Assembly: GCF_016881065.1 (NCBI RefSeq)
Contig: NZ_WXYN01000004.1
Span: forward strand, 167,438-231,437
Length of the DNA stretch: 64,000 nt
Direction: 5' to 3'
Source of the DNA: Planococcus soli
GTDB lineage: Bacteria > Bacillota > Bacilli > Bacillales_A > Planococcaceae
Position 1 is the first letter of the stretch. The number at the start of each line of letters is the position of its first letter. A program made the translations under genes and the position numbers. This document shows positions 31,226 through 40,277 of this stretch, one piece after another. Under the pieces are notes generated by a model. The model was not told where the DNA came from. It was given only the letters and a program-made list of their open reading frames with translations, and did not search any database.

Positions 31226-33647
31226 GCTGGAACTGGTCACTTCTCAGCTTGTTTCGCATTTGGAGAGATTATCAAAAGATGCGGTTGAGATTCAATGGAT
31301 AACGGCGTTTGCGATGAAGTCCGGTGTGAAAAAGATCATTCCTTTCCTGCAGCAGGCGGCTAGAAGAGGGGTACCGATTAAGCTGTTGGTAGGCGACTAT
31401 CTGTTTGTCACGCAGCCGGATGCGCTGCAATTGCTTTTGGAAGAGTTGCCTTCTGCGGAAATTCGGATTTGGAAGAGCGGGGGAACTTCCTTCCATCCGA
31501 AATCTTATTTGTTTCGGGGAACAGAAGCTTCGCAGCTAATTGTGGGATCATCTAATTTATCAGCCTCCGCATTAACCACAGGGGTGGAGTGGAACTTAAT
31601 TGCGCCGACTTCTGTGGACGCGGAGGTTTTTGAAGAAGCGACCGTTCAATTTCTGAAAAATTTTTATGCTGATCAAACAGTATCTTTAAATACAGAGACA
31701 TTGGCAGAATATCGGTCCTTACATAATGCAGCAAATCTTAAACGGCCTATCAGCCCTGTGTGGTCGGAAGCAGAGGAAGTCGAAATGACGGTCGGGCCGA
31801 CTCTCCCGCATCCGCCTGAAGTAGCGGAGACTCCAGTCTCTTATCAAGCCCCTATTTCACCTAGACCTGCGCAAAGTGAAGCGCTGGAAGCCTTGGACAA
31901 CGTAATAGTGGAAGATTACAGTCGGGCTATGGTGGTGCTGGCAACGGGCTTGGGCAAAACTTATTTAGCCGCTTTTTTTGCGGCGAAATTTAAACGGGTG
32001 TTGTTTGTCGCACATAGAGAAGAAATCTTGACTCAGGCAGAGCAATCCTTCCGGCATGTTCATCCGGACCGGTCGAGTGCGTTTTATAATGCCTCCGAGA
32101 AAAAGACCGATGCTGATTTTATTTTTGCATCAATCTATACCCTAGGCAGCCAGTATCATTTGGACCAATTTGAAAAGGATGCTTTTGATTTGATTGTGGT
32201 GGATGAATTCCATCATGCAGCCGCGCCAACTTACGAGCGTTTGCTCCATCATTTTGAGCCGAAGTTTTTACTGGGCATTACCGCTACACCTGACCGCATG
32301 GACAATAAAGACGTTTACGCGTTATGTGATGGAAATGTTGCTATCTCGATTCACTTTCTAGATGCCATAGAGCGCAGTTGGCTTTCTCCATTCAATTATT
32401 ACGGCGTTTACGATGATACCGATTATTCGGCTATTCCATGGAGAGGAACCCGGTATGATGAAGGGGAATTACTGCAAGTGCAGCTGCGAAAAGAGTTTGC
32501 CGAAAAGATCTTTGAAGAGTGGAGCCGGCAAAAACAGACGCGAACGATAGCCTTCTGCTCATCTATCAAGCAAGCGATGTATATGAACAGTTTCTTTCAG
32601 CACAAAGGTGTTCGATCAATTGCGCTTCATGGCGAGTCGCATCCACAAGAGCGCAAAGCTGCCCGCTCCAAGCTGGATTCAGGTGAACTTGATCTCATTT
32701 TCACAGTTGATTTATTCAATGAGGGCGTCGATATTCCGAAAGTGGATACCCTTCTTTTCATCCGGCCGACCGAATCGCTGGCCGTTTATACGCAGCAAAT
32801 CGGCCGTGGCCTGCGAATTGCAGAAGGAAAGTCGCATTGCGTCATCATTGATTTTATTGGCAATTACCGAAATGCTGACTTGAAACTGGCTGTTTTTAAT
32901 AAAGAAGAAAGCCGAGCTTCAAGTAAACCTAGCGAACCGCTTGTGCCGGCTCTTTGTGAATTTAATCTGGATTTGCAAGTAATCAATCTGCTGGAGGAAA
33001 TGCGCAGAAAAAGAGCGCCCCGAAAAGAGGCGTTGGTTTTGGCATACCGTGATTTGAAAAAGGAAATGGGAAGACGCCCAACTTATTTGGAATTCCACCT
33101 TCATGCCAACCTCGACTCCAAAACGGTAAAACAGGAGTTTGGCAGTTACGTTGGAATGCTCGCTTTTGCGGATGAGCTGATGGAAAAAGAACAAGAGGTC
33201 TGGCTGAAATTTAAAGGCTGGTTTTTGGAAGCTGAAAAAACCGGTATGACCAAAAGTTACAAGATGGTTGTCTTGAATTATATGCTGTCAAAAGGGGAAA
33301 AGAGGTGGCTTGAGCCGATAACATCGGAAGAAGCGGCACCTTTCTTTCATAAGTACTTAACTGAAAAAGACTACCGAATGAACATAGACTTCAGTGATAT
33401 CCAGGGGAAACGGCTGCGTACATACGATCAAAAGAAAATGACAGATTTGATTGCGCAAATGCCAATGACGAAGTGGAGTGGGAGTGCGAAAGAAGGTATC
33501 GCTTCTTTTAAGGATGGTATCTTCAAATTTCAGCTGCAGCCTTCTGTAGAAGAAAATGAGCTCCTGTACAAATGGACTCAAGAGATAGCAGACTACCGAT
33601 TGCATGCTTATTTCGAGAGAAAGTCGGTATCCTTAACATTAAATTAA
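31218..33647 (+). CDS. PLD-nuclease and SF2 helicase fusion
   Basis: ATG 31218 overlaps the MazG-like stop; GAGG lies just upstream. The roughly 809-residue protein has an N-terminal phospholipase-D-type nuclease domain with SFHPKSYLF (H-x-K, about residue 93) and GSSNLSASAL (about 112), then an SF2 helicase: ATGLGKTYLAAFF (Walker A, about 241), VVDEFHHAAAPTY (DEFH, about 328), GITATPDR, and QQIGRGLRIAEGK (motif VI, about 527). The C-terminal 230 residues are helical. The order PLD-helicase recalls DEAD/DEAH enzymes with an N-terminal PLDc domain found in bacterial defence and repair islands. A single H-x-K-x4 motif suggests it dimerises to cut DNA. Confidence 0.85.
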   Translation: MTKLELVTSQLVSHLERLSKDAVEIQWITAFAMKSGVKKIIPFLQQAARRGVPIKLLVGDYLFVTQPDALQLLLEELPSAEIRIWKSGGTSFHPKSYLFRGTEASQLIVGSSNLSASALTTGVEWNLIAPTSVDAEVFEEATVQFLKNFYADQTVSLNTETLAEYRSLHNAANLKRPISPVWSEAEEVEMTVGPTLPHPPEVAETPVSYQAPISPRPAQSEALEALDNVIVEDYSRAMVVLATGLGKTYLAAFFAAKFKRVLFVAHREEILTQAEQSFRHVHPDRSSAFYNASEKKTDADFIFASIYTLGSQYHLDQFEKDAFDLIVVDEFHHAAAPTYERLLHHFEPKFLLGITATPDRMDNKDVYALCDGNVAISIHFLDAIERSWLSPFNYYGVYDDTDYSAIPWRGTRYDEGELLQVQLRKEFAEKIFEEWSRQKQTRTIAFCSSIKQAMYMNSFFQHKGVRSIALHGESHPQERKAARSKLDSGELDLIFTVDLFNEGVDIPKVDTLLFIRPTESLAVYTQQIGRGLRIAEGKSHCVIIDFIGNYRNADLKLAVFNKEESRASSKPSEPLVPALCEFNLDLQVINLLEEMRRKRAPRKEALVLAYRDLKKEMGRRPTYLEFHLHANLDSKTVKQEFGSYVGMLAFADELMEKEQEVWLKFKGWFLEAEKTGMTKSYKMVVLNYMLSKGEKRWLEPITSEEAAPFFHKYLTEKDYRMNIDFSDIQGKRLRTYDQKKMTDLIAQMPMTKWSGSAKEGIASFKDGIFKFQLQPSVEENELLYKWTQEIADYRLHAYFERKSVSLTLN

Positions 33648-33674
33648 ACTGTTACGTAAAGAGGGAGTTGTAAG

Positions 33675-33863
33675 GTGCAAGCTCTCTCGAAACTTCAGCT
33701 GCTAAAAGACAGTGAAAAACTTATGACAATTAATCCATTCAACAAAAATGAACCTCTTAAACCATTGGCTATTACCCCAGCAACGCGTTATCATAAAAGC
33801 AACTGCTGCAAGTACTATGCCAGTTGGTTGACCTCGGCAGTAAGCCGGTCAGCTATCAAATAG
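33675..33863 (+). CDS. Doubtful 62-codon reading frame
   Basis: A GTG with GAGGGAG upstream opens a 62-residue frame with no recognisable features apart from a CCKYY patch. It lies between the helicase and the prs-like gene. The ribosome site is its only support. Confidence 0.22.
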   Translation: MQALSKLQLLKDSEKLMTINPFNKNEPLKPLAITPATRYHKSNCCKYYASWLTSAVSRSAIK

Positions 33864-33893
33864 GTTCAACAATTTTTTGAAGGGGGCTATCAT

Positions 33894-34844
33894 TTGGCTT
33901 ATCAATTAGGGGAAAAATTTAAGCTTTTTACATTGAATTCAAATCCAGAACTGGCCCAGGAAATCGCGGATGAGCTCGGTTGTCAGCTGGGGAAAAGCTC
34001 CATTAACCACTTTAGCGATGGCGAAGTTCAAATACACATCGAAGAAAGTGTTCGAGGCAAAAAAGTCTACTTGATTCAGTCGACTTCCCAACCGGGGAAT
34101 GAGCACGTCATGGAACTGCTGATCATGATCGATGCGCTAAAGCGGGCTTCTGCGGAAACCATCAATGTCGTCATGCCTTACTACGGCTATGCGCGACAGG
34201 ACCGGAAAGCGAGTTCACGTGAACCGATCACGGCAAAATTGGTGGCCAACATGCTGGCAAAGGCAGGGGCTACCCACATCATCACAATGGATTTGCATGC
34301 TCCCCAAATCCAGGGATTCTTCAATATGCCGGTAGACCAATTGCTCGGTGAAAAGATCCTGTCGAAGCATTTCCTGGATAAAGGATTGGAAGATGCCATT
34401 GTTGTAGCTCCGGACAACGGCGGGCTGGGAAGAGCCCGTAAACTGGCAAGCCACCTGGACGTTCCGATCGGTTTTATCGACAAGCGCCGAGTACAGCCAG
34501 GCGAGCCCGAAGTGGTCAATATTGTGGGTGACATCAAAGGCAAGAACGTCATCATCATTGTGGACATCATTGATACCGCAACGACGATCTCGTTAGCTGC
34601 CAATGTCTTGGTTGAAAATGGCGCGAAAGCTGTTTATGCCTGCTGCACACATGCGGTTCTTTCAGGCGGCGCAGTCCAGCGAATCGAAGAGTCGGCCGTT
34701 ACGGAACTGGTTGTCACCAATACCATCCGCATCCCCGAAGAAAAACAGACGCCAAAACTTACGATTCTTTCCGTCGCGCCTTTGTTGGCTGAAGCGATTG
34801 AACACGTTCATAACGAAAAACCCGTTACGCCTTTGTTTGAATAA
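33894..34844 (+). CDS. Divergent ribose-phosphate pyrophosphokinase paralogue
   Basis: The 316-residue protein matches class I PRPP synthetases along its whole length: [40 protein letters not shown], the catalytic His region [13 protein letters not shown], and [16 protein letters not shown]. It would make phosphoribosyl pyrophosphate from ribose-5-phosphate and ATP. The PRPP-binding loop, normally DDIIDTAGTI in bacilli, is altered to [10 protein letters not shown]: Val at about residue 223 for the first Asp and Thr at about 230 for the Gly. The usual PDHGG reads PDNGG. These changes suggest a second, specialised copy rather than the housekeeping enzyme. Start is TTG behind GAAGGGGG. A very strong terminator follows. 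Confidence 0.85.
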   Translation: MAYQLGEKFKLFTLNSNPELAQEIADELGCQLGKSSINHFSDGEVQIHIEESVRGKKVYLIQSTSQPGNEHVMELLIMIDALKRASAETINVVMPYYGYARQDRKASSREPITAKLVANMLAKAGATHIITMDLHAPQIQGFFNMPVDQLLGEKILSKHFLDKGLEDAIVVAPDNGGLGRARKLASHLDVPIGFIDKRRVQPGEPEVVNIVGDIKGKNVIIIVDIIDTATTISLAANVLVENGAKAVYACCTHAVLSGGAVQRIEESAVTELVVTNTIRIPEEKQTPKLTILSVAPLLAEAIEHVHNEKPVTPLFE

Positions 34845-34907
34845 TAGGAGTGCCTGGCAGTAGAACTAGATATCCTTAATTCTTTAAAAATTAGTGTTTG
34901 AAACCTG

Positions 34908-34938
34908 AAGGCGCCGCTATATGCGGCGCCTTTTTTTG
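34908..34938 (+). terminator. Strong terminator after the prs-like gene
   Basis: AAGGCGCCGC pairs with GCGGCGCCTT over a five-base loop, then seven T. Confidence 0.92.
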
Positions 34939-35049
34939 TTGATTTGTAATTTTAGCAAGCATCACAAAAAAAAAGCATCAAGAGAAACAGTGTTGGATAA
35001 GCTTTTTGAACACCTTTAAAAATAAAATAAATTAAATTGTCAAATTATA

Positions 35050-35079
35050 TTGACTATTTAAAATACTTCGGATTATAAT
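35050..35079 (+). promoter_or_regulatory. Sigma-A promoter of the frl operon
   Basis: TTGACT and TATAAT boxes with an 18-bp spacer, 50 bp before the first start codon. Confidence 0.75.
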
Positions 35080-35088
35080 ACTAATTAA

Positions 35089-35110
35089 TATAACGTCATA
35101 TGACGTTATA
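35089..35110. promoter_or_regulatory. Perfect 22-bp palindromic operator of the frl operon
   Basis: The half TATAACGTCAT is followed by its exact reverse complement, beginning 10 bp past the -10 box, where a bound repressor would block initiation. The GntR-family regulator at 40278-41021 is the obvious candidate ligand. Confidence 0.75.
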
Positions 35111-35128
35111 AATTATGGAGGTGTTCAA

Positions 35129-36175
35129 ATGAAACAAGAGCAAGGTACAATTATTGAAGAAGCAGCAGGCGGAATCATCCATGAAGTGCAAGGAACGGCC
35201 ATGAAGCCGGAGCATGCGAATCAGATTGCCAACGTATTGGAAGCGGTAAAATCCCGCGACATCCAGAATGTCTATTTTGTAGCATGCGGAGGTTCAATGG
35301 CTTCCCTGTCGTTCGGAGAATATTTCATCAGCAAGGAAACGGAAGTTCCAAGCTTCGTCTACACAGCCAACGAGTTTATCCACCGCAACCCGAAAAGTGT
35401 CGGTGAAAACACACTGGTAATTTTGCGCTCCCATTCAGGAACCACTCCTGAAACGGTCGAAGCAGCAAGCTTTGCTCGCGAAAAAGGCGCATTGACCGTG
35501 TCCATCTCGATGGAAGCGGAATCTCCTTTATGCCAAGCCGCTGAACACATCGTCCATTACAACTACAAAGACGGTTCGGATGCCATCGATGGTGAAGTCG
35601 GCATTTTCTACACATTGATCTTCGAATTGCTGAATGCACTGGCTCCGAATGAAAAATACAAACGCGTTGTCAGCCAGTTGCCGAATGTCGGCGAACTGAT
35701 CCAGAAAAACATCGAACAATTTGCGGATGCTGCAAATGAATTCGGCAAAAAGAACAAGCGTGAACACATCATTTACACAATGGCGAGCGGTGCATATATC
35801 CACCACGCCTACTCGTTCACGAGCTGCCTGTTGATGGAGATGCTGTGGATCCATTCAAACGCCATCCATTCAGGAGAGTTCTTCCATGGACCGTTCGAAA
35901 TCACGGATTATGACGTGCCATTCCTGGTTGTTAAAGGCGCCGGAACAAGCCGTCCGCTGGATGAGCGCGCACTGGACTTCGTACAGAAATTCAGCGACAA
36001 AGTGGAAGTGGTCGACATCGAAACCTTGAACTACGAAGGTGTGGATGAAGACTTGAAAGAATACTTCGGCCCGGCGCTTGCGGGATCGGTTCTTCGCCTG
36101 TATGCGGATGCACTGGCTGAACACACGGGACATCCGTTGTCCGTCAGAAGATATATGTGGAAAATGGATTACTAA
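35129..36175 (+). CDS. frlB: SIS-domain fructosamine-6-phosphate deglycase (FrlB-like)
   Basis: A 348-residue protein with two SIS (sugar isomerase) domains: VYFVACGGSMASLSFGEYF and LRSHSGTTPETVEAASFARE in the first, YTMASGAYIHHAYSFTSCLL and EFFHGPFE in the second. In B. subtilis FrlB removes the amino acid from phosphorylated fructosamines (Amadori products) to give glucose-6-phosphate. Here it leads a transporter-kinase operon in the same order as frlBONMD, which supports this function over a GlmS-type isomerase, since no glutaminase domain is present. GGAGGTG precedes the ATG. Confidence 0.8.
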   Translation: MKQEQGTIIEEAAGGIIHEVQGTAMKPEHANQIANVLEAVKSRDIQNVYFVACGGSMASLSFGEYFISKETEVPSFVYTANEFIHRNPKSVGENTLVILRSHSGTTPETVEAASFAREKGALTVSISMEAESPLCQAAEHIVHYNYKDGSDAIDGEVGIFYTLIFELLNALAPNEKYKRVVSQLPNVGELIQKNIEQFADAANEFGKKNKREHIIYTMASGAYIHHAYSFTSCLLMEMLWIHSNAIHSGEFFHGPFEITDYDVPFLVVKGAGTSRPLDERALDFVQKFSDKVEVVDIETLNYEGVDEDLKEYFGPALAGSVLRLYADALAEHTGHPLSVRRYMWKMDY

Positions 36176-36210
36176 AAAATAAGCGGGGTTCATCAGAAAG
36201 GGGATACGAA

Positions 36211-37482
36211 ATGAAGAAAACATTGTGCTTTTCGATTTTGTTGCTTCTGCTTTCGACGTTATTAGCTGCATGTAATTCAGGTGGGGAACAAAGTGCCAAT
36301 GCGGATGGCAAAGTGGAAATCGACTTTTTCCACAGATGGCCGAATGAACCGAGAAAATCTTTCTATGATGAAAAAATCAAAGAGTACATGGAGCAGAACC
36401 CGGATGTCCACATCAACGTGGATTACGTCCTGAACGATGCTTATAAAGAAAAAGTCCGTGTCCTGGTATCGAGCGATGAACTGCCGGACATTTTCACTGC
36501 CTGGTCGGATTCATTTGCTGAAAATCTGGTTTCTTCTGAACGCATCATGCCGTTGAATGAGGTCATTCAAGAAGACGAGGAATGGTCATCGAAAATCATT
36601 GATTCCCAGTTCGGCGGATTCACTTTTGACGACACGACGTATGGCATTCCGTTTACGGTAGATGGAAAAGCATTCTTCTATAATAAAGCGGCTTTTGAAG
36701 AAAATAATATCGAAATTCCGAAAACCTATGACGAGTTGATTGAAGCGCTCGATAAGCTTCAAAGTGCAGGCTATGAACAGCCATTGGTTGAAGGCTTGAC
36801 CAATACGTGGGCGATCTCCCATTACCTCGGGACCATTTTCGAACGTGTCGTTGATCCGGCAGTCCTGGAAAAAGACTACAACTCGGAAACGGCTGAGTTC
36901 ACGGATCCAGGCTACGTTCAGGGCCTTGAAATGTTCAATGAACTGACAAGCTATATGGGCGAAGTTTCCACTGCAATCGATCACGAAGCGGCGCGCAATA
37001 TGTTCGCTGCCGGTGAAGTCCCGATATTGTATATGCAGTTTGCGGAGATCAAGATGGTCGAGGAAGCGGGAGATGTAGAGTTCGGATTCTTCGACTTCCC
37101 GGAAGTTGAAGGGGCAAAAGGCGACCCGACAGCACTTACCGGCGCACCTGAAGGTTGGATGGTCAGCAAAAACGCACCAGAAGAAACCATCGATTTCCTG
37201 AAATTCCTGACTTCTGAAGAAACAGCTGCTGACTTCACGAAAACAGACGGACAGTTGAATGCCATTGAAGGAGCAGTCACGGAAGAGAACGTCAACCCGG
37301 CAAGTCTAGAGGCGTACGAACTGATCACCAATGCTTCGTCGACCGCGCCATGGTTCGATAATGCAGTCAATATCAATGTAGCAGACGTCTTTATGCGCGG
37401 CGGACAAAGCTTGGCCACTGGGCAGACAACGCCTGAAGATATCTTGAAAGAAGCACAGCAGGAAGCGGAAAACCAAAAATAG
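36211..37482 (+). CDS. frlO: ABC transporter sugar/fructosamine-binding lipoprotein (FrlO-like)
   Basis: ATG 36211 behind AAAGGGG gives a lipoprotein signal with lipobox LLAAC at about residue 20; an in-frame start at 36157 lies inside the end of frlB and is unlikely. The roughly 423-residue protein has the family 1 extracellular binding-protein pattern (KVEIDFFHRWPNEPRKSFYD; VSSDELPDIFTAWSDSFAEN; PFTVDGKAFFYNKAAFEE). It would capture the sugar conjugate outside the cell and deliver it to the FrlN-FrlM permease. No ATPase gene lies in the operon; in B. subtilis the shared ATPase MsmX does this work, and the same is likely here. Confidence 0.85.
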   Translation: MKKTLCFSILLLLLSTLLAACNSGGEQSANADGKVEIDFFHRWPNEPRKSFYDEKIKEYMEQNPDVHINVDYVLNDAYKEKVRVLVSSDELPDIFTAWSDSFAENLVSSERIMPLNEVIQEDEEWSSKIIDSQFGGFTFDDTTYGIPFTVDGKAFFYNKAAFEENNIEIPKTYDELIEALDKLQSAGYEQPLVEGLTNTWAISHYLGTIFERVVDPAVLEKDYNSETAEFTDPGYVQGLEMFNELTSYMGEVSTAIDHEAARNMFAAGEVPILYMQFAEIKMVEEAGDVEFGFFDFPEVEGAKGDPTALTGAPEGWMVSKNAPEETIDFLKFLTSEETAADFTKTDGQLNAIEGAVTEENVNPASLEAYELITNASSTAPWFDNAVNINVADVFMRGGQSLATGQTTPEDILKEAQQEAENQK

Positions 37483-37500
37483 CAGCAAACCAGAACTGGA

Positions 37501-37534
37501 TAAGTCCTAATGTTCTCGTGAATATTAGGACTTA
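37501..37534 (+). promoter_or_regulatory. Stem-loop between frlO and frlN
   Basis: TAAGTCCTAAT and its exact reverse complement are 12 bases apart, directly after the binding-protein gene. Without a T-run it is likely an mRNA-stabilising or attenuating hairpin that keeps the binding protein more abundant than the permeases. Confidence 0.6.
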
Positions 37535-37557
37535 TTAAAATGAAAGAAGGTGCACGT

Positions 37558-38442
37558 ATGATTGCCAGAAGAAACCGGATGATCCCAGCCTTGTTCATAT
37601 TGCCGAGCCTCTTGTTCTTGGGAATCTTCATCTATATTCCACTCGTCCAAAACTTCTATAACAGCTTTTTTGACTTTAGCGTCTTTTCTCCGACGAAAGA
37701 ATATGTCGGGTTTTCAGCATTTCAACAGCTGCTTGGCGATAAAGTCGTAATGACTGCCTTGATCAACAACGTCAAGTACGCCATAATCTCCGTTATTTTT
37801 CAAGTAGCATTCGCGTTGATTCTGGCCACGATCCTGGAAGACAAGCTTTTCCGACGGATAGCACCGATGCTTCGTGTCATCTATTTCATACCGGTTATGA
37901 TTTCGATTTCGGTTATCGCCTTGCTGTTCAACTTTATCTACAACCCTCAGATGGGGCTGTTAAACAGCTTTTTGGAACTGGTCGGCTTGGGCAATCTGGC
38001 AGTGCCGTGGCTTGGAAATGCGACAACTTCCATTTATGCAGTCATTGCCATGTCTCAATGGCAGAGCATCGGCTTTATCACGATGCTGTTTATCGTAGCG
38101 ATCCAGAAAATCCCTAAAGAGCTATACGAGGCGGCGAACATTGACGGCGCCGGAAAAATTCGGCAGTTTTTCAGCATTACGATTCCGCAAGTAAAAGAAG
38201 CTTTATTCGTCAACATGCTCATCACCATCACAGGATCCATGCTCGTTTTCAACGAACCGTACATACTGACCAACGGCGGTCCGGGGACGAGCTCGATGAC
38301 GTTATCGGTGTATATGTACCAGCAGGGCTTTTTCAAAGACAATATGGGTTACGGGTCCGCTGTTGCCACGCTGATTTTCGTCGTCACTGCGATTTTCGCC
38401 CTGATCCAAATCAAGGTTTCAGGAACCGGAAAGGATGAATAG
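37558..38442 (+). CDS. frlN: ABC transporter permease, MalF-type (FrlN-like)
   Basis: About 294 residues with six membrane helices and the permease EAA loop ELYEAANIDGAGKIRQFFSI (about residue 185), where the ATPase docks. ATG 37558 is preferred because GAAGGTG lies just upstream; an ATG 18 bp earlier lacks a site. It follows the FrlO stem-loop and overlaps into the FrlM reading frame region, so the two permeases are translated together. It pairs with FrlM to import fructosamines. Confidence 0.87.
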   Translation: MIARRNRMIPALFILPSLLFLGIFIYIPLVQNFYNSFFDFSVFSPTKEYVGFSAFQQLLGDKVVMTALINNVKYAIISVIFQVAFALILATILEDKLFRRIAPMLRVIYFIPVMISISVIALLFNFIYNPQMGLLNSFLELVGLGNLAVPWLGNATTSIYAVIAMSQWQSIGFITMLFIVAIQKIPKELYEAANIDGAGKIRQFFSITIPQVKEALFVNMLITITGSMLVFNEPYILTNGGPGTSSMTLSVYMYQQGFFKDNMGYGSAVATLIFVVTAIFALIQIKVSGTGKDE

Positions 38443-38443
38443 G

Positions 38444-39370
38444 ATGACAAAAACAACTGAAAATATCAAATCCGATGTACTCACGCAGGATCAAAAGCGT
38501 ACGAAAGAGCGCTCTGCAAAAAGCGTTAAAGCGTCCAGAAAAACCAGTTTGTCGACGAAAGTTTCGAAAAACATGATTCTCTTAGGTCTGCTGTTGTTTG
38601 CTTTTGTCATCCTTTATCCGCTTTTTTGGATGGTGGTTTCTTCCTTGAAAAGTTATGATGAAATCTATAACAATGTATGGGGGCTGCCGTCTGTCTGGCA
38701 TTTCGAGAACTACGCGACGGCTTGGTCGATGGGGATTTCCGGATATTTTATCAACAGTCTTTGGGTGACTTTAGCGACTATTTTCCTGGTTGTCATTATT
38801 GGATCGATGGCAGCGTTTACGCTGTCGCGCTATAAATCGAGATGGATTGATGTAGCCCTGATATTCACCATCGGAGGCATCATGATGAATCCCCAAGTTG
38901 CGTTGATCCCGCTTTTTGAAATGCTGACCTGGATGGATTTGATCAACACGCATTGGGCCCTGATCTTAACGTATGTGGCGTACCGTCTGCCGCTGACGAT
39001 CATCCTGATCCGCGCGTTCTTCCTGAGTATTCCAAGAGAGCTAGAAGAATCGGCCATCATTGACGGCTGCAGTGAGTTTGGCATTTACGCCCGCATCTAT
39101 TTGCCGCTGTCGGTTCCCATCATTGTGACGACAATCGTGTTGACGGCTTACTTCGCATGGAACGAGTTTATGTTTGCGACGGTGTTCATTGATTCGGACA
39201 TGCTGAAGACCATTCCGTCCGGCTTGATGAACTTCCGGGATGCACTCAGAACCGACTGGGGCGTGCTGCTTGCAGGAATGGTGATTGCGACCATCCCGAT
39301 GGTCGTCCTGTTGATTTTCCTGCAGCGATATTTAGTCAGAGGGCTGTCGGAAGGATCTGTGAAAGGATAA
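38444..39370 (+). CDS. frlM: ABC transporter permease, MalG-type (FrlM-like)
   Basis: About 308 residues: a basic cytoplasmic N-terminus, six membrane helices, and the EAA loop ELEESAIIDGCSEFGIYARI (about 200-220). The ATG at 38444 has AAAGG ten bases upstream; the ATG at 38435, which overlaps the frlN stop, is too close to it. The N-terminal extension of about 45 residues, rich in Lys/Thr/Ser, is longer than usual. Forms the second half of the importer channel. Confidence 0.87.
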   Translation: MTKTTENIKSDVLTQDQKRTKERSAKSVKASRKTSLSTKVSKNMILLGLLLFAFVILYPLFWMVVSSLKSYDEIYNNVWGLPSVWHFENYATAWSMGISGYFINSLWVTLATIFLVVIIGSMAAFTLSRYKSRWIDVALIFTIGGIMMNPQVALIPLFEMLTWMDLINTHWALILTYVAYRLPLTIILIRAFFLSIPRELEESAIIDGCSEFGIYARIYLPLSVPIIVTTIVLTAYFAWNEFMFATVFIDSDMLKTIPSGLMNFRDALRTDWGVLLAGMVIATIPMVVLLIFLQRYLVRGLSEGSVKG

Positions 39371-39385
39371 GAGGAGGAATTTGGA

Positions 39386-40201
39386 ATGAAGCTGATTGCA
39401 GTTGGAGATAATGTAGTGGATTGCTATTTGGATCAACAGAAATACTATCCGGGAGGCAATTGCGTCAACGTTGCTGTCAATGCCCGAAAAAATGGAGCCG
39501 AGAAGGCTGCATACATTGGCATCTTCGCGACCGATGAAAAAGCGCAGCACATCAAATATGCGTTGGAAAAAGAAGCCATCGACTTCGGTCTGTCCCGTAC
39601 AGCGGAAGGCATCAGCGGCCAGCCGCGTGTCGCCCTGACGGATGAAGGCGACCGCGTGTTTATGAGCGGCGCAAAAAATTCAGTTCAACGGCGGTTTAAA
39701 CTGCAGCTGATTGAAGAAGATCTGGATTTCATTGAAGCTTTTGATGTCTGTCACGTCAGCTGCTATTCGTCCATGGAAAGCGAACTGGAGAAGTTGGCCA
39801 AAGTCATTGACATCTCGTATGATTTCTCCAACCATCTGGAACTGGACTATATCGAGAAGGTGGCGCCATTTATCAAGTATGCTTTTTTCTCGGCGGCAGA
39901 ATTGACGGAAGAAGAGCTGAACTGGTTTGTCCAAAAGCTGAAAGGGTTCGGTTTTAAAGCAGCGGCTCTGACGAGGGGCAATGAGCCTGCTTTGTTTATC
40001 AGTGAGGAAAAGGTTTTTGAACAAAAGTTGAAGAAAATTACCGTTGTCGACACGATGGGGGCAGGCGACAGTTTGATAGGCGGATTTCTGGTGAATTATC
40101 TAAACGGGGAAAGCATGGAAAAAGCAATCGAAAAAGCGACGGCATCCGCCGAAGCGACATGCGGGTTTTACGGCGGGATCGGATACCCGAAGGAATTCTA
40201 A
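39386..40201 (+). CDS. frlD: PfkB-family fructosamine 6-kinase (FrlD-like)
   Basis: The 271-residue protein has ribokinase/PfkB features: GDNVVDCY and YYPGGNCVNVAVNARKNGA near the N-terminus, and the anion-hole/catalytic motif DTMGAGDSLIGGF (about residue 220) with the base Asp in GAGD. In the frl pathway FrlD phosphorylates the imported fructosamine at C6 before FrlB cleaves it. GAGGAGGAA precedes the ATG 15 bp after frlM. The order B-O-N-M-D matches the B. subtilis operon exactly. Confidence 0.87.
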   Translation: MKLIAVGDNVVDCYLDQQKYYPGGNCVNVAVNARKNGAEKAAYIGIFATDEKAQHIKYALEKEAIDFGLSRTAEGISGQPRVALTDEGDRVFMSGAKNSVQRRFKLQLIEEDLDFIEAFDVCHVSCYSSMESELEKLAKVIDISYDFSNHLELDYIEKVAPFIKYAFFSAAELTEEELNWFVQKLKGFGFKAAALTRGNEPALFISEEKVFEQKLKKITVVDTMGAGDSLIGGFLVNYLNGESMEKAIEKATASAEATCGFYGGIGYPKEF

Positions 40202-40277
40202 AAAATTGTTTTCGAACTGCTCCTCATGTACAGTTAAATCATAGAATGATCGAATGTTAAGTATAGGGGGAGCTTGG

